20,413 nucleotides of DNA from a virus. The notes under the pieces were generated by a model. It saw only the letters and a program-made list of their open reading frames with translations, had not been told where the DNA came from and searched no databases. Positions 12,001 to 17,151 of the stretch are shown here, in pieces. Made by a program: the position numbers and the translations under genes. How positions within the stretch are numbered: the first letter of the stretch is position 1; each line of letters starts with the position of its first letter. The DNA is taken from IMG/VR virus record IMGVR_UViG_3300005605_000031, positions 1 to 20,413 of that record. One strand, written 5' to 3'.

Positions 12001-14634
12001 ATTAGTATTAGATCCACCAAAAGTACCTATTCCAAGTGGTAAATTGCCACTAGGATTATAAACAATTGGATCACCATCTTGTAATCTATGCTCCTCATCA
12101 AAAACAATAGTCTCATTAGAAATATCAACACCACCAGTTAATGCAACACCAACCTGTGAAGCATTAAATTCAATTTCTCTATATTGTTTCGTTAATACTG
12201 GTTTAATATCAGCATCAGTACCATTTCCACCATCAATAGTTGCAGAAACAATCCTTTGAATGCTGAAATTTTGTGAATCGATTAAAACATCTTTAACAGA
12301 TCCCCTAACAACTGCTGTAAGTAGAGCAGTAGTACCAACACCAACAGCAGCTGGCTTAGAAGCAAGAATAGTGGGTGGATTTATAACATCATAATTAACC
12401 CCTTTATTATAAACCTTTACATCTTCTATTGGTCCATAATAAACCTTATCATCAGTTTTATAATTTAAAATTTCAACACCATTTACCATCAATCCAACAG
12501 GACCAAACTTAGTTGCTTGATTAGTTCCAGATTGAATATTTGGTACTAAAGGAATTTTTGTTAATGCTTTCTTTGCTGATAAAGTTCTACCACTATGCTG
12601 TCTTAATGTGAATGAATGAGTAGAATTTGTATTATATGCATCAAATTCAATATAATTTGTTGTTCCAATAAAAGATTTGGATACATATAACCTTATTTGA
12701 TTTGTACGATTGTTATTATCCCTTAAAACCTCAACATGATATATTTCATTCAACTTTAAACCACTAATAACATTATCAACACCTGATGAACTGTATATAA
12801 CCTCATCACCAGTAATAAAAGGAACATTGTCAACAAAACCCAAAACAGAATATCTGTTCGATGCTGCACTATATCCCTTAAAATAGTCACTTATAACTGT
12901 TGATCCTGTTATTGTAAAACTAGATGCAGATTTTTTCTTAGTTATTGAATATTTTGGTAGAGAATTTGATGCAACATACATATACTCCTCATTTTCATTA
13001 TAAACATTCTGTACATCTGAAAGAATGTTTGAGGAAGATAAAATAACGTCAGAAGGAGAAGTAGTCCCTGCATAATCATACCTTTTTCTTATACTTAATT
13101 GGGTATAAGAAGGAACAGTAATATTTTGATCTATTTCTACGCTATATTCACTGATTGCAGTTACTTTAGCAAGTGTATTAACTGCAGATTCACTATTTCT
13201 GTTTAAAATATCTACAGTATCACCAACTTTCAAACTAGAAGGTTGTGCCTTTTCATGCAAAACCAACATGTTATTATTAAAACTTGCAATTTCATATCTA
13301 GATCTTACATTGTAAATCCAAGTATTAAATGCAAATTCCTTAAAGTTTCTATTCTTATTCTCAACTTTTTCACCAAGGTTCTTAACAGAAATTAAGTCAT
13401 CCTTTAATAATAAACCAAACTTATCTTTATCCTTAATATCTGATAGAACACCAGTAATTCTTAATCTAACTGGCTTTGTAATATCTCCATCTTCATATCC
13501 GAAAATCGTATCTTCAGAACGAATATCATCAGTTGGATTAATAATATCATTTACACCAGTACAATTAAAGAACTGATTAACATTTTTACTATTAAATGTA
13601 ATTTTATTATCCCCAGAAACTAGAGTTCCTGTAGTACCAAATCCAACTGTAGAATCAACTGTAATTACAGAAGCACCAATAGAAACAGTATCTGTAACTT
13701 TAGTCTTTGGTGAAATTGTAAAATTGCCCTGAATTAAGCTACTTTCATCAAATCCAGAGAATAATTGTATTTTATAGAACGTTCTATTGTTTCTACTGAT
13801 AATTTCAACTTCAGAAACAGGCCCAGCAGCACTTAAATCTGCATTTTGAACCATATTTCCAACTAATTTGTTGGGATCTCCAGATATTCTCTCACAAACT
13901 AATACTTCTCTTCTAATATACTCACCAGCAGAAGGTTTAAGTAGAAAATCCTCTAAATTGATAATTTTAGGAGTATGTCCAAATAAAACGTTGAAAAGAA
14001 TCCTAAATGATTCATTAGTTCCTTTAGATTGATAAAAATCACGTATTTGCTTAATAAATTTATTAATATCTAAATCTTTTACAAAATCAACATCTTCAAA
14101 TCCAGGGGCAAGAAGAACTTTTAATTTTCTATAAAATTCTTGTAGAAATAGAGCACTTAAATTCTCTATTCTTAAATTATTATTATGAGCACTTGCAGTT
14201 GTAGATTCAAAAATTAATTCTTCAGAATTAAGTGGATCCCTATAACTGGTAATACCACTAAATCCACGAATACATCCAGTAAAACTAGTTGAAGTTTTAC
14301 CAGTATATGTGATTATTTCATCATCAACTTTAATAAGACCATACTGATCTGGATATCCTTTCGTATTATCTACCGAAATTGTTGTATCAGTTGTAGATAC
14401 AGCACTTGTTAAAGATGTGATTCCAGCAACCACATCTTGAGTCATATAGTTAAAATTCAAATATTGATCAAGATTTTCAGCAATATCAATAGGTCCACCT
14501 TGATATTCCTGCCCAATATAATATTGCTTTAAAAATTCCGATGCCTTAGGAGCTTCCGATATTAAAAACTCAGGTAACTGATTATCAATTATTTGTTGTA
14601 CTTTGACTCTAGCATCAAAACCGGTCGTGATCAT
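1..14634 (-). CDS. Giant modular baseplate/tail structural protein (gp7-like ends, LamG, YHYH, repeat arms), 3' truncated
   Basis: The frame is open for 4878 codons, from ATG at 14634 to the window edge, with no stop, so the C-terminus is missing. In-frame codons just upstream of the ATG are a stop, which fixes it as the first possible ATG. The visible part exceeds 500 kDa. Seen in order: an alpha-helical N-terminus (1-270) with DFYQSKGTNESFRILF (199-214), which resembles T4 gp7 as I recall it; a tail-type hairpin element around 72-130 (ITYTGKT, GCIRGFSG); a LamG-like domain (about 1020-1205); GxxY beta repeats near 732-760, 1340-1388 and 2356-2378; a YHYH domain (1457-1572); a second gp7-like spot, VHPVGM (2670-2675); tandem beta repeats (about 2930-3130); and a repeat array from about 3800 onward. 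It lies directly behind gp25-gp6 in a late operon, so a virion baseplate role is likely. Replacement of gp7 is inference; a large baseplate-anchored fibre is the alternative. Confidence 0.9.
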   Translation of the reverse strand, partial: MITTGFDARVKVQQIIDNQLPEFLISEAPKASEFLKQYYIGQEYQGGPIDIAENLDQYLNFNYMTQDVVAGITSLTSAVSTTDTTISVDNTKGYPDQYGLIKVDDEIITYTGKTSTSFTGCIRGFSGITSYRDPLNSEELIFESTTASAHNNNLRIENLSALFLQEFYRKLKVLLAPGFEDVDFVKDLDINKFIKQIRDFYQSKGTNESFRILFNVLFGHTPKIINLEDFLLKPSAGEYIRREVLVCERISGDPNKLVGNMVQNADLSAAGPVSEVEIISRNNRTFYKIQLFSGFDESSLIQGNFTISPKTKVTDTVSIGASVITVDSTVGFGTTGTLVSGDNKITFNSKNVNQFFNCTGVNDIINPTDDIRSEDTIFGYEDGDITKPVRLRITGVLSDIKDKDKFGLLLKDDLISVKNLGEKVENKNRNFKEFAFNTWIYNVRSRYEIASFNNNMLVLHEKAQPSSLKVGDTVDILNRNSESAVNTLAKVTAISEYSVEIDQNITVPSYTQLSIRKRYDYAGTTSPSDVILSSSNILSDVQNVYNENEEYMYVASNSLPKYSITKKKSASSFTITGSTVISDYFKGYSAASNRYSVLGFVDNVPFITGDEVIYSSSGVDNVISGLKLNEIYHVEVLRDNNNRTNQIRLYVSKSFIGTTNYIEFDAYNTNSTHSFTLRQHSGRTLSAKKALTKIPLVPNIQSGTNQATKFGPVGLMVNGVEILNYKTDDKVYYGPIEDVKVYNKGVNYDVINPPTILASKPAAVGVGTTALLTAVVRGSVKDVLIDSQNFSIQRIVSATIDGGNGTDADIKPVLTKQYREIEFNASQVGVALTGGVDISNETIVFDEEHRLQDGDPIVYNPSGNLPLGIGTFGGSNTNQDEYLVNGSIYYPQTINPRAIYLYKKLEDYVAGINTVGFTTINTGGMHKFRDLEAKDVISEFKIINPGSGYENRNLKVSPLGITTSLSVINFPNHGFNDGDLVNYTYETTPIIGLSSENSYYVMKIDSSSFQLSNVGVTEEKLGSVLFDGTSDRLDIGGHSDFVLGSGDFTFECWVKTAVATLDGSSERIIYMMDGPTGGNSNNPVISLLSSGGGGRVKLHTSPTTVLLSATSVADDVWHHIAISRSSGTSRIFIDGVLENSSTHTYTVTANTGSPRPRIGSWNGTIGDFKGNISNLRIVKGAARYVSDFTPSKAPLKKVYGTILLCCKNSGSVTAFDASPSIITSTAAGISGASPFYNSEAKNFYDSRNYVRFRAAGTGYQSISYPPVKITVEAEITGGSIGTVTATPLVRGEIIDVFVYENGSGYGSKILNFERKPTLTIKNGEAAQLKPIIKDGKLIEVEVQNGGKYYNAAPDIVIKGRGEGAKVRAVVEKGRIIDIIVLNRGTNYQDNNTYISIIPPGRNCVLDPSVRPLIVNNFKRFGEEVLYENVDDLSYSVVGYSTIRDGTALNDPDVDTGHSAVIGWANDGNPIYGPYAYQDPKDMTSTIVKMDTGYTASQYNITDRPTLTDFELGYFVGDYKFTGGGHLDSHNGRFTKTPEFPNGVYAYHVGLTTDYTNNTLKPEFPYFVGDTYRSNTSVDVLDQDFDFSNSSLVRNTFPYRVDQKYSGNDFLIESNETYKQTSIIESASRGSVDSLDIVNPGTDYKVGNAVNFVNKNTEGGGAIAEVTSIGGKDILSVTTTYDKFENSVVTWEDQNTLRVYTHDNSVHSPKVHSLLDSDRITISGVTTHIDGLLDSHVIGVTSETSYLITDLPGHSTAGIVTDIYVSSIPPLVGSGTTIGIGTEFFSVIGRFDDEKILRVKRELVGVAHTVGTTVYYKADSFTIPLATEYFDSEKDTKIYFNPNKTVGVGVGTGVETSIGYFVGETKKTVSIQTQSIHIPNHPFKNNQALLLRKENGDNAIQVRDTSAGPNLNLPAADDVETVYVINKSKDFIGIVTQIGLTTNTSGLFFNNNGSNTYGYSLETTNTRLTATASKIKSQVSISTVHDLSNLDKVDFIVNPRLSLGIDEATEVTVRYNNTYDKVLIDPVGFNSNAVKNSSYAVDRLHSSFNLDDHKLESGDKVFYSAGDGMIASGLDTGSYFVYKIDDNNIRLTNTYIDVFSDPPKIISIGSTGGVTQELSKVNPQIEVVKNNSLVFNVGDSSLANYDFKLFYDQTVSNEFVSTGTTNTFSVVRNGIVGVNTSASVTIAYNDDLPTKLYYSIEKDGKSVKPDNDVKDYSEILYRPSVYNGTFTAFGIGSTSFYISLDESPERLTYVPSDCKVLKYNTSSLSASGPITKLNMIAGGSNYKKLPTISGFSTSTATSLGSNAIIQPKTSTIGKLNNFRIINEGFEYSSDKTLSPQAEIFKHIGLEASQKITRVEVISGGKNYISPPDVVVVNEYTKKKVETGLIKVKPNFNGNAIEGIEIIDEPKGLDNVSHRIYTLNNSNGIQVVRVTSYIKSSGVVTLELNTPAIQGFIVPPFKNGDKIWIEGIGKKSYTDDLGNVTYPGDGFNSIDHNYNFFRVLSYTNSNPAVLKYNIGDYTTDAGNYLDAETAFTSIVKSDNYPEFSITREPSLFFVEEFLKVNDTLTDLQVKVIDENFIKTVGDYEVKVGDVLIGATSGNYATVNSIDSYNNRFVIDYANKKDFGWKDNTGRLSDDLQVLPDNDYYQNLSYTVKSPITWDEMVDPVNKLVHPVGMKNFADTEVISATVVGVGVTQSLSPVLDFISLRRVDTISNFDLVQDYNPGSNFSRFIIFKSKKLSDYINCVSNRVLQIDDISENFSSAELNRQPYVDVAEYSITDFYSKFLVQVSDEKKLSTQLSEVILLNNYSDTYTTNKIDVVSQGTKLGDFVGSLGAVGDPILRFTPVNPNDYSYNIKVYRESFDSSPFNIGIGYTDIGFARLSSKTERVGPASGSGTLGFSTSVFRALPGQIDTFYAYAHVRDESTERQNYYEIAGYYDGQDTHIAESYFDTQNFATYSGPGIGTFGMSVENNILRLKFDNSTQNNVTVKAKVVGIGSTTAGVGTYRFLVADQLDGSERTARLESVYNNTSGISTLFTLDQDVEFASKSIIKVGVGSTAAIHNVWVAADQVTANIQHSQFISVGSTSGIGTFSTSVSGTTVSVKFHPDPEYVSDNVEVSAFNQIIYADRDLYNIPPDYTYGTHIENVTNSFYGSLNEFGKDKLDFDLNYKRIPIYEKVFNPKTATILDTATGIFSIDNHFFETGEELIYTPESTLIGTAAEPLGISSARVQGVQFTADVIAGFSTVTGIANTTGMVVGQTIEHLVSSGKVINDYQITGINTSYNYFIGNSSASSTVITGIANTVQLSVGSIVFNQANDAVIAGTGSTIISIGIGSITMSGNVTPVGTGVTFYSTDVDWGLTLNNVSVASTFRERFEVGVSTTICPTTVYAIKLTKDTFKLTGTSGGTQDNPGIGFTFLSTGSGNYHKLEMKKKLEKALITIDGVTQYPLMYTPLSFTLANNTSTIGVGLTFLGLTGISSVKPRDIVKLDEEFLDVVNVGLATQTLGPITGVGTFPVIEVKRGFVGTAKTTHTDGTDIRIYKGAFNIVGNKIWFTDAPDGKGTNTRLNSSALPSAKSTFNGRVYLRRDYAGNKIYDDTSLEFNGIGKTFTVYKEGEHTSGVEAGSDLVFINDVFQTPNTINNAGNNYAFDEISGITSVTFTGITRAGTDDNIIVDYDINQNQLPRGGVVVSLGSTGGLGYAPLVGASVTTTVNSDGAITSIGIGSTGTFGSGYVGQVGVAVSDPNHVGTAATIIATVGAQYPHKFVSAATSAIYYGGQYPHTFVGAAQSAVTKVGGASTTPSGATYNGATGALVLTFANAHGITASDEIRIGQNTLTFTCAKDNNATNHAYPRATDPVAGKSIDVTAVTTSSPHTVTVNVGFATIQYTDVSDALYNTATGDLVLTSVGHGHTAGNIVGIATTSIAFTCSQDDYSSEHAYPRLTDPANNASLAIGSTTINTFTLNVGKSPSGDGGELTFNIIGMGTGYENPRIWVDSPAYQNLDVEGVSRLGLGNTSTTGVGLSMTYELAPAKAKPSEDRYGDAAGLIRKNKNLIGEVAVKRMLDKYNGPYEHKFDAGSSTLTNAVNIVGAGNLTPNAAAYSASTGILTLGFAGNHGLVTNAAISIVDRSLAFTCALDNFATSTLYPRGDDPVGSGRTAAITKTSNTEFTVNVGVATFKVASGVGTFVNQDCIDDVIDVVDVVAYNTEYGGNDRVYDAANLYITGAHVADEEPQTIYAFQQARDMAIQAMRNERIGIGSGGQYVHKFVTSGTNAVVSGGDYPHTFVSAGSSAVFSGGDYAHTFVSATSGAVRIGSWVGAGLTPTQAVYTPSTGTLVFTVSGRHNLRHGVDTVGIATNSLTFTCARDNHATQHTYPRTTDPAHNVTNVAIASTTLTKFTVNVGVSTLVYHPVSAAAYTPGTGDLTMTVGNLHGLFPATSHTISTATYTPITGICTFTLASHGFAKGEYVKIDDGALKFTCAKDNHAGLHTYPRSSDPVSGRWLPILGVAANTFEVNVGYANSNNVGIHTLVSVVNNSLKKAKSNIGINTTSLTFTCARDSNATQHAYPRAGYSHTFVSAATNAITPTGKTAKTPTGATYDGVTGDLVLTFANAHGLTTADSITIAENSLTFTCALDNHATNHAYPRATDPVYDTTIAIIGKTTNTITVNVGRSGINDPVHKAVIGVGATAATTITVNVGVTTLAPKGISTATYAPNDGKLVFTSPNHGLRAPTKHTITTCTYTPGTGVLVLNIPNHQFTNGDYVKINDDSILMTCAKDNHVTQHSYPRPSDPVSNKWMSVSGVGINTFAVDVGISPDVSAHTFVSATTNGIERASSSVGIATTSLTFTCDRDAHATKHHYPRGTDFAHDESIQIDSVDGNTFT
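45..3132 (-). repeat. Array of nine Cx2Dx5HxYPR-type repeats in the giant protein
   Basis: Nine copies of a motif TFTCA-x-DN-x-AT-x-H-x-YPR-x2-DP lie, in forward coordinates, near 45-116, 266-335, 698-763, 940-994, 1157-1221, 1506-1570, 2191-2251, 2807-2870 and 3071-3132. Each follows a strand with TGxLxLTF..HGL and most are followed by an INVNVG-type strand. C, D, H and YPR are kept in eight units; the copy at 2191-2251 lacks the H. The copy at 2807-2870 reads CSQDDYSSEHAYPR. Spacing is irregular (roughly 220-620 nt) because other repeats are interleaved. The nucleotide core is conserved as well (forward cgaggata plus catgatt variants). Confidence 0.9.
1700..1880 (-). repeat. Three tandem 54-bp (18-residue) HTFVSA repeats
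   Basis: Three consecutive units of the form GGDYPHTFVSAGSSAVFS occur with an exact 54-nt period: the histidine codons lie at 1854-1852, 1800-1798 and 1746-1744. The units read GGQYVHKFVTSGTNAVVS, GGDYPHTFVSAGSSAVFS and GGDYAHTFVSATSGAVRI. The same unit appears as a tandem pair near 3270-3375 and singly near 170-200 and 905-935, so it is a recurrent building block of the arm. Confidence 0.9.
3270..3375 (-). repeat. Two tandem 54-bp HTFV repeats
   Basis: The giant ORF encodes QYPHKFVSAATSAIYYGG followed by QYPHTFVGAAQSAV. The histidine codons at 3357-3355 and 3303-3301 are 54 nt apart, the same period as the triplet near 1700-1880. This gives a second, independent array of the 18-residue unit. 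Confidence 0.85.
5255..5850 (-). repeat. Two diverged beta-sandwich repeats (about 126 residues each) in the giant protein
   Basis: Two units share the order of an internal VGIGST or VGVGST turn, a strand with HIAES or NIQHS, a GIGTF strand, and a final strand rich in V and K (LKLKF, VSVKF). The GIGTF landmarks lie at about 5758-5744 and 5380-5366, roughly 378 nt apart. Identity is low, so this is an old duplication. Similar repeats are common in large marine phage tail proteins. Confidence 0.5.
6590..6720 (-). other. Second gp7-like signature (VHPVGM) in the giant protein
   Basis: Around residues 2640-2682 the protein reads YYQNLSYTVKS, then ITWDEMVDPVNKLVHPVGMK and NFAD. A similar stretch with HPVGF occurs near the end of T4 gp7 as I recall it, and YQ..SY.IKS...VHP.G patterns recur in baseplate wedge proteins. 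If both matches are real, about 2400 residues are intercalated between the two halves of a gp7-like core. This is inference from motif memory. Confidence 0.4.
9919..10266 (-). other. YHYH domain in the giant protein
   Basis: Residues 1457-1572 carry the landmarks of the YHYH domain family: HSAVIGWANDGNPIYGPYAY at the start, a central GGHLDSHNGRFTKTPEFP, the name-giving YAYH (here NGVYAYHVGL), and a terminal FPYFVGDTYR. YHYH domains occur in secreted bacterial proteins and, from memory, in structural proteins of T4-like cyanophages. Their molecular function is unresolved; conserved histidines suggest metal or ligand binding. I see all the main motifs without truncation. Confidence 0.85.
10470..10790 (-). 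repeat. GxGY-type beta repeats in the giant protein
   Basis: Residues about 1282-1388 show repeated turns of the form NGSGYGSK, NGGKYYNAAPDIVIKG, GEGAKVRAVVEKGRI and LNRGTNYQD. The spacing suggests stacked beta strands, as in tail-fibre shafts. Related single turns occur near residues 732-760 (YNKGVNYDVINPPTI), 970-1000 (NPGSGYENR) and 2356-2378 (SGGKNYISPPDVVVV). These look like structural spacers rather than catalytic units. Confidence 0.6.
11020..11580 (-). other. LamG / concanavalin A-like lectin domain in the giant protein
   Basis: These are about residues 1020-1205. The hallmarks of a LamG-type jelly roll are visible in order: VLFDGTSDRLDIGG near 1025-1037, then SGDFTFECWVKT, a WHHIAISRSSGTSRIFIDG strand pair, and the closing GNISNLRIVKGAARY followed by SDFTPSKAPL. 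This domain class binds carbohydrate or protein ligands and is often found in phage tail and fibre proteins. Inside a baseplate protein it probably contacts host surface glycans or stabilises packing between subunits. The domain call is firm; the ligand is unknown. Confidence 0.85.
13830..14634 (-). other. gp7-like N-terminal module of the giant protein
   Basis: These are residues 1-268 of the giant ORF. Unlike the glycine- and threonine-rich remainder, this part looks alpha-helical, with segments such as LFLQEFYRKLKVLL and IKQIRDFYQSKG followed by ESFRILFNVLFG (about residues 195-215). From memory, T4 gp7 has a similar stretch (DFYSTKG, then KFLFKVLYNE). The order gp25, gp6, this protein matches the position of gp7 among wedge genes. 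A beta hairpin element with TISVD, DDEIITYTGKT and TGCIRG is inserted around residues 72-130; this pattern is common in phage tail proteins. The gp7 assignment needs a profile search. Confidence 0.5.
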
Positions 14635-14643
14635 ATTACTTTA

Positions 14644-16506
14644 TTACCTAGTTAACTGTCCATTGGAATAACTTGATCTGACGGGATAATTAACACCCGA
14701 TATTTGTTCGCCAGAAGCAATCGTGTCCTTAACCATATTTATCTCACTTTTTGAAACATCAAACACCAAATATAGATCCTTAAGACCAATAACATCATTA
14801 GAATCTGGATATGCTTGAATTTCAATAACACCATCGGGTAAAACAGTATTAGTAATATTAAGTGTATTAACAATTACCTCACCTTTTGTATAATCTACTG
14901 TTCCAATTGATTTTTTAACAACTTCATAAGTATCCGGTTCAACTGTAGGTTTAACTGCAGAAAGCACACCAATAGCACTGTCTGCAGATGGGACATCTAC
15001 AAAATACACTATTTCTGCTTCACCTTGAATTGAAAATCCAGTACTCTTAATGTTATAACCATCTATTTTCTTATAAAACTTATTACCAAAGCATAATTCG
15101 TACTGAGCATATGTATTTAATATACAATTAAGATTTCTTCTCATCCTAACTCTTGTAATATTGGATGTAATTGAATTATCAACACCATCAATCAATTGTA
15201 TGGTCTTACTATACTTAAATCTTCCACCAAATTTATTCAAATCTACTGATTTTGCATATTTTGATAAAGATGTTGTTATATTGGATTTAAGATCCAATAC
15301 ATTACTTACTCTTGAAGAATCATAGAAAATATCACTATCAATTTCAACATATAGTAGTTTAAGATCAATGATTTCTTGATTGATACCAGATACCGTATAC
15401 TGTTTTAAGTCATTTAAGAGTTCAGTTTTCTTAAAGTCTGATAATGTCCAACCATTTTTAGGTTTAATGCTGATTAGAACTTTTCCAAACTGAGGTGGAT
15501 CTAATTCTTCTCCACCAATAACAGTTACTGATTCTGTTTCTGGATAAACTGACTGAACTATGGCTTCATAATCCCTTGCTGTAACGGCACGATTTTGCGA
15601 TGCATAAGTTCTAGGAGCAAAGTACTTAACAGACTCAATAGGCTCAATGTCGCCGCCTCCAGAGGCATTAGAAGTGGTAGTAATACTAACACTAGTGGTC
15701 GAATTTATAATAGAATCATTACCATCAGTGGTTGTTCCCGCATAAGAGAATAATGATGGTCCATTACCTTCACTTCCTTTAGTTGTAATATAACTAACCG
15801 TAACTGTCTCACCACTGGATAGTTTCTTACCAATAATGCCATCACCGAATAAAAGTTCATATCTTTCATCAGTAATTTCTTGTAGTAGATAAATTTCTGA
15901 TTCACCATCAATTTTTACGATGTTATCTATCTGTTTATACTCACGAGTTCCAACTTTAACCACTATTGTGCTTGTATCAATATCAGGATTATCAAGAATA
16001 AACCTCTGATTCGTTGAATTATCGATTATAAACTGTTTTGTCAAGAAAATTCCTTGATAAACCGTAATATTTTCAAATTCTGCTACATTACTAACAATAT
16101 TTGTAGTGACATCTTCAGGTACAGAGAAGGTATATGTGGTGTTATCAACTCCACCAACACAAACTAACCCTGATTTTAGTATCAATTGCCCTTCTACACT
16201 TGATGTTCCTACATTAAATGATACAGTTGCCTTCGCTGCTGTCTTAGAACGGGGTACATAACCAATATTTCTTGCTAACGAAACAACATTTTCCCTTAAA
16301 GTCGCAGAATCCAGGAAGGATTCGTTGACAATCATGTTGGAATTGAATGCAGTAATATAGGTATTATATGCTAATGTGTCGATTAATACAGAAAAATTGG
16401 ATCCTTCAAAGTCAAAATCCGTGAAAGTTGTGTTAGCACGGAGATAATCCTTAATGGACGTCTTTATTTGATCGAAATCAAGATTTGTAAACTTTGTAAA
16501 AGGCAT
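14644..16506 (-). CDS. gp6: Baseplate wedge subunit gp6 (Baseplate_J-like)
   Basis: This 620-aa protein is close to the T4 gp6 length of about 660. It is the baseplate wedge protein that dimerises into the ring around the hub and drives sheath-contraction geometry. The N-terminus has a helical FDQIKTSIKDYLRANTTFTD followed by the FSVLIDTLAYNTY region and YVPRSKTAAKATVSF (about residues 80-96), both typical of the J/gp6 family. The middle has RAVTARDYEAIVQSVYPETE (about 304-323), the best-known family signature, followed by GKVLISIKPKNG. The ATG lies 1 nt after the gp25 stop, with no strong Shine-Dalgarno, so coupled translation is likely. The stop is a tandem TAATAA; the second TAA is in frame and shared with the reading frame of the giant gene. 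Confidence 0.95.
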   Translation of the reverse strand: MPFTKFTNLDFDQIKTSIKDYLRANTTFTDFDFEGSNFSVLIDTLAYNTYITAFNSNMIVNESFLDSATLRENVVSLARNIGYVPRSKTAAKATVSFNVGTSSVEGQLILKSGLVCVGGVDNTTYTFSVPEDVTTNIVSNVAEFENITVYQGIFLTKQFIIDNSTNQRFILDNPDIDTSTIVVKVGTREYKQIDNIVKIDGESEIYLLQEITDERYELLFGDGIIGKKLSSGETVTVSYITTKGSEGNGPSLFSYAGTTTDGNDSIINSTTSVSITTTSNASGGGDIEPIESVKYFAPRTYASQNRAVTARDYEAIVQSVYPETESVTVIGGEELDPPQFGKVLISIKPKNGWTLSDFKKTELLNDLKQYTVSGINQEIIDLKLLYVEIDSDIFYDSSRVSNVLDLKSNITTSLSKYAKSVDLNKFGGRFKYSKTIQLIDGVDNSITSNITRVRMRRNLNCILNTYAQYELCFGNKFYKKIDGYNIKSTGFSIQGEAEIVYFVDVPSADSAIGVLSAVKPTVEPDTYEVVKKSIGTVDYTKGEVIVNTLNITNTVLPDGVIEIQAYPDSNDVIGLKDLYLVFDVSKSEINMVKDTIASGEQISGVNYPVRSSYSNGQLTR

Positions 16507-16507
16507 A

Positions 16508-16909
16508 TTATCTTGTTGCTTCTAGAATATAGGTAAATTTTTGGGGTGGAACGTCCTGACCAATGATTTTAAAGTTAATATTTACTTCAAAAGCATTATT
16601 ATCTGGTTGTGGAATGACTTTAACATTAACATTTTCAACCCTTGGTTCATAATTACTGATTGCAATTGTTATTTGCTCTTCAAGAATGGTTGCATTACCA
16701 AAGTCAACAAACTCAAATAGGGTAGTTTTTACCTCAGACCCAATATATGAGTTAAAAAATCGCTCACTAGGTACAGTTTGAATAAGATTGCGAATAGCTC
16801 TCTTAATAGCATCCTCATTTTTGAGAATGGGAATATCTTTTGTGATAGGATGCATCTCAAAAGAGAGACTAATATCCTTAAATGCTCTGGATATTCGTTT
16901 TACAGCCAT
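16508..16909 (-). CDS. gp25: Baseplate wedge subunit gp25 (GPW/gp25 family)
   Basis: This 133-aa protein matches T4 gp25 in length (132). gp25 sits at the inner baseplate, ties the gp6 ring to the tube and primes sheath assembly. The family signature is visible: ISLSFEMHPITKDIPILKNE, then DAIKRAIRNLIQTVPSERFF (residues 33-52), then the conserved GSEVKTTLFE (57-66). The EDAIKRAIRNL helix and the PSERFFN turn are the core gp25/TssE landmarks. The chosen ATG follows a perfect late octamer TATAAATA by about 30 nt; no clear Shine-Dalgarno is seen. It is the first gene of the gp25-gp6-giant late operon. Confidence 0.96.
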   Translation of the reverse strand: MAVKRISRAFKDISLSFEMHPITKDIPILKNEDAIKRAIRNLIQTVPSERFFNSYIGSEVKTTLFEFVDFGNATILEEQITIAISNYEPRVENVNVKVIPQPDNNAFEVNINFKIIGQDVPPQKFTYILEATR

Positions 16910-16938
16910 CTATGAACGAAACAACATGTATTATTTGT

Positions 16939-16946
16939 TATTTATA
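16939..16946 (-). promoter_or_regulatory. T4-type late promoter (TATAAATA) for gp25-gp6-giant
   Basis: On the minus strand this is a perfect TATAAATA, the octamer read by the T4 late sigma gp55 and also reported upstream of cyanophage structural genes. It lies about 30 nt before the gp25 ATG, right after the stop of the 46-aa ORF. No -35 element is needed in this class. Confidence 0.75.
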
Positions 16947-16949
16947 CTG

Positions 16950-17090
16950 TTATACGCCTTCTTTTAAATGCTGCTTTTTTGATGGCATATCATCGTGCAT
17001 AATTTCTTGAATGACTTGTGGGTCAGATTCAGTGTTTTCACTTTCAGAATCTTCCCATACCTTTTTAACAGCAGACATTAGGTTATCCAT
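16950..17090 (-). CDS. 46-aa acidic small protein, unknown
   Basis: ATG at 17090 to TAA at 16950-16952. The protein starts MDNLMSAVKKVWEDSESENT and ends MPSKKQHLKEGV, with many D and E residues, no cysteine and no membrane segment. I do not recognise a family. It sits between an intrinsic terminator and late-like octamer on its upstream side and the gp25 late promoter just past its stop. It is therefore probably a late-transcribed small virion or assembly protein, but that is context only. Short length limits the gene call. Confidence 0.6.
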   Translation of the reverse strand: MDNLMSAVKKVWEDSESENTESDPQVIQEIMHDDMPSKKQHLKEGV

Positions 17091-17112
17091 TTATTTGTAT
17101 TATTTAAAAAAT

Positions 17113-17120
17113 TATTTATC
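17113..17120 (-). promoter_or_regulatory. Possible late promoter (GATAAATA)
   Basis: Minus-strand GATAAATA has one mismatch to TATAAATA, 23 nt upstream of the 46-aa ORF. It lies immediately downstream of the terminator at 17131-17151, so it would restart transcription for late genes. Confidence 0.4.
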
Positions 17121-17130
17121 TTAGGACATA

Positions 17131-17151
17131 AAAAAGCACCCGTAGGTGCTT
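17131..17151 (-). terminator. Intrinsic terminator ending the small-gene/glycosyltransferase operon
   Basis: Minus-strand stem AAGCACC / GGTGCTT with a 4-nt loop, a perfect 7-bp pairing, followed by a run of five T. The upstream arm overlaps the stop codon of the 73-aa gene (17150-17152). There is no T-run on the plus side, so it works for leftward transcription. Confidence 0.85.

Noticed and set aside
15705-15911. 68-aa minus-strand ORF within gp6
   Set aside because: It lies wholly inside the well-supported gp6 frame and has no independent start signal.
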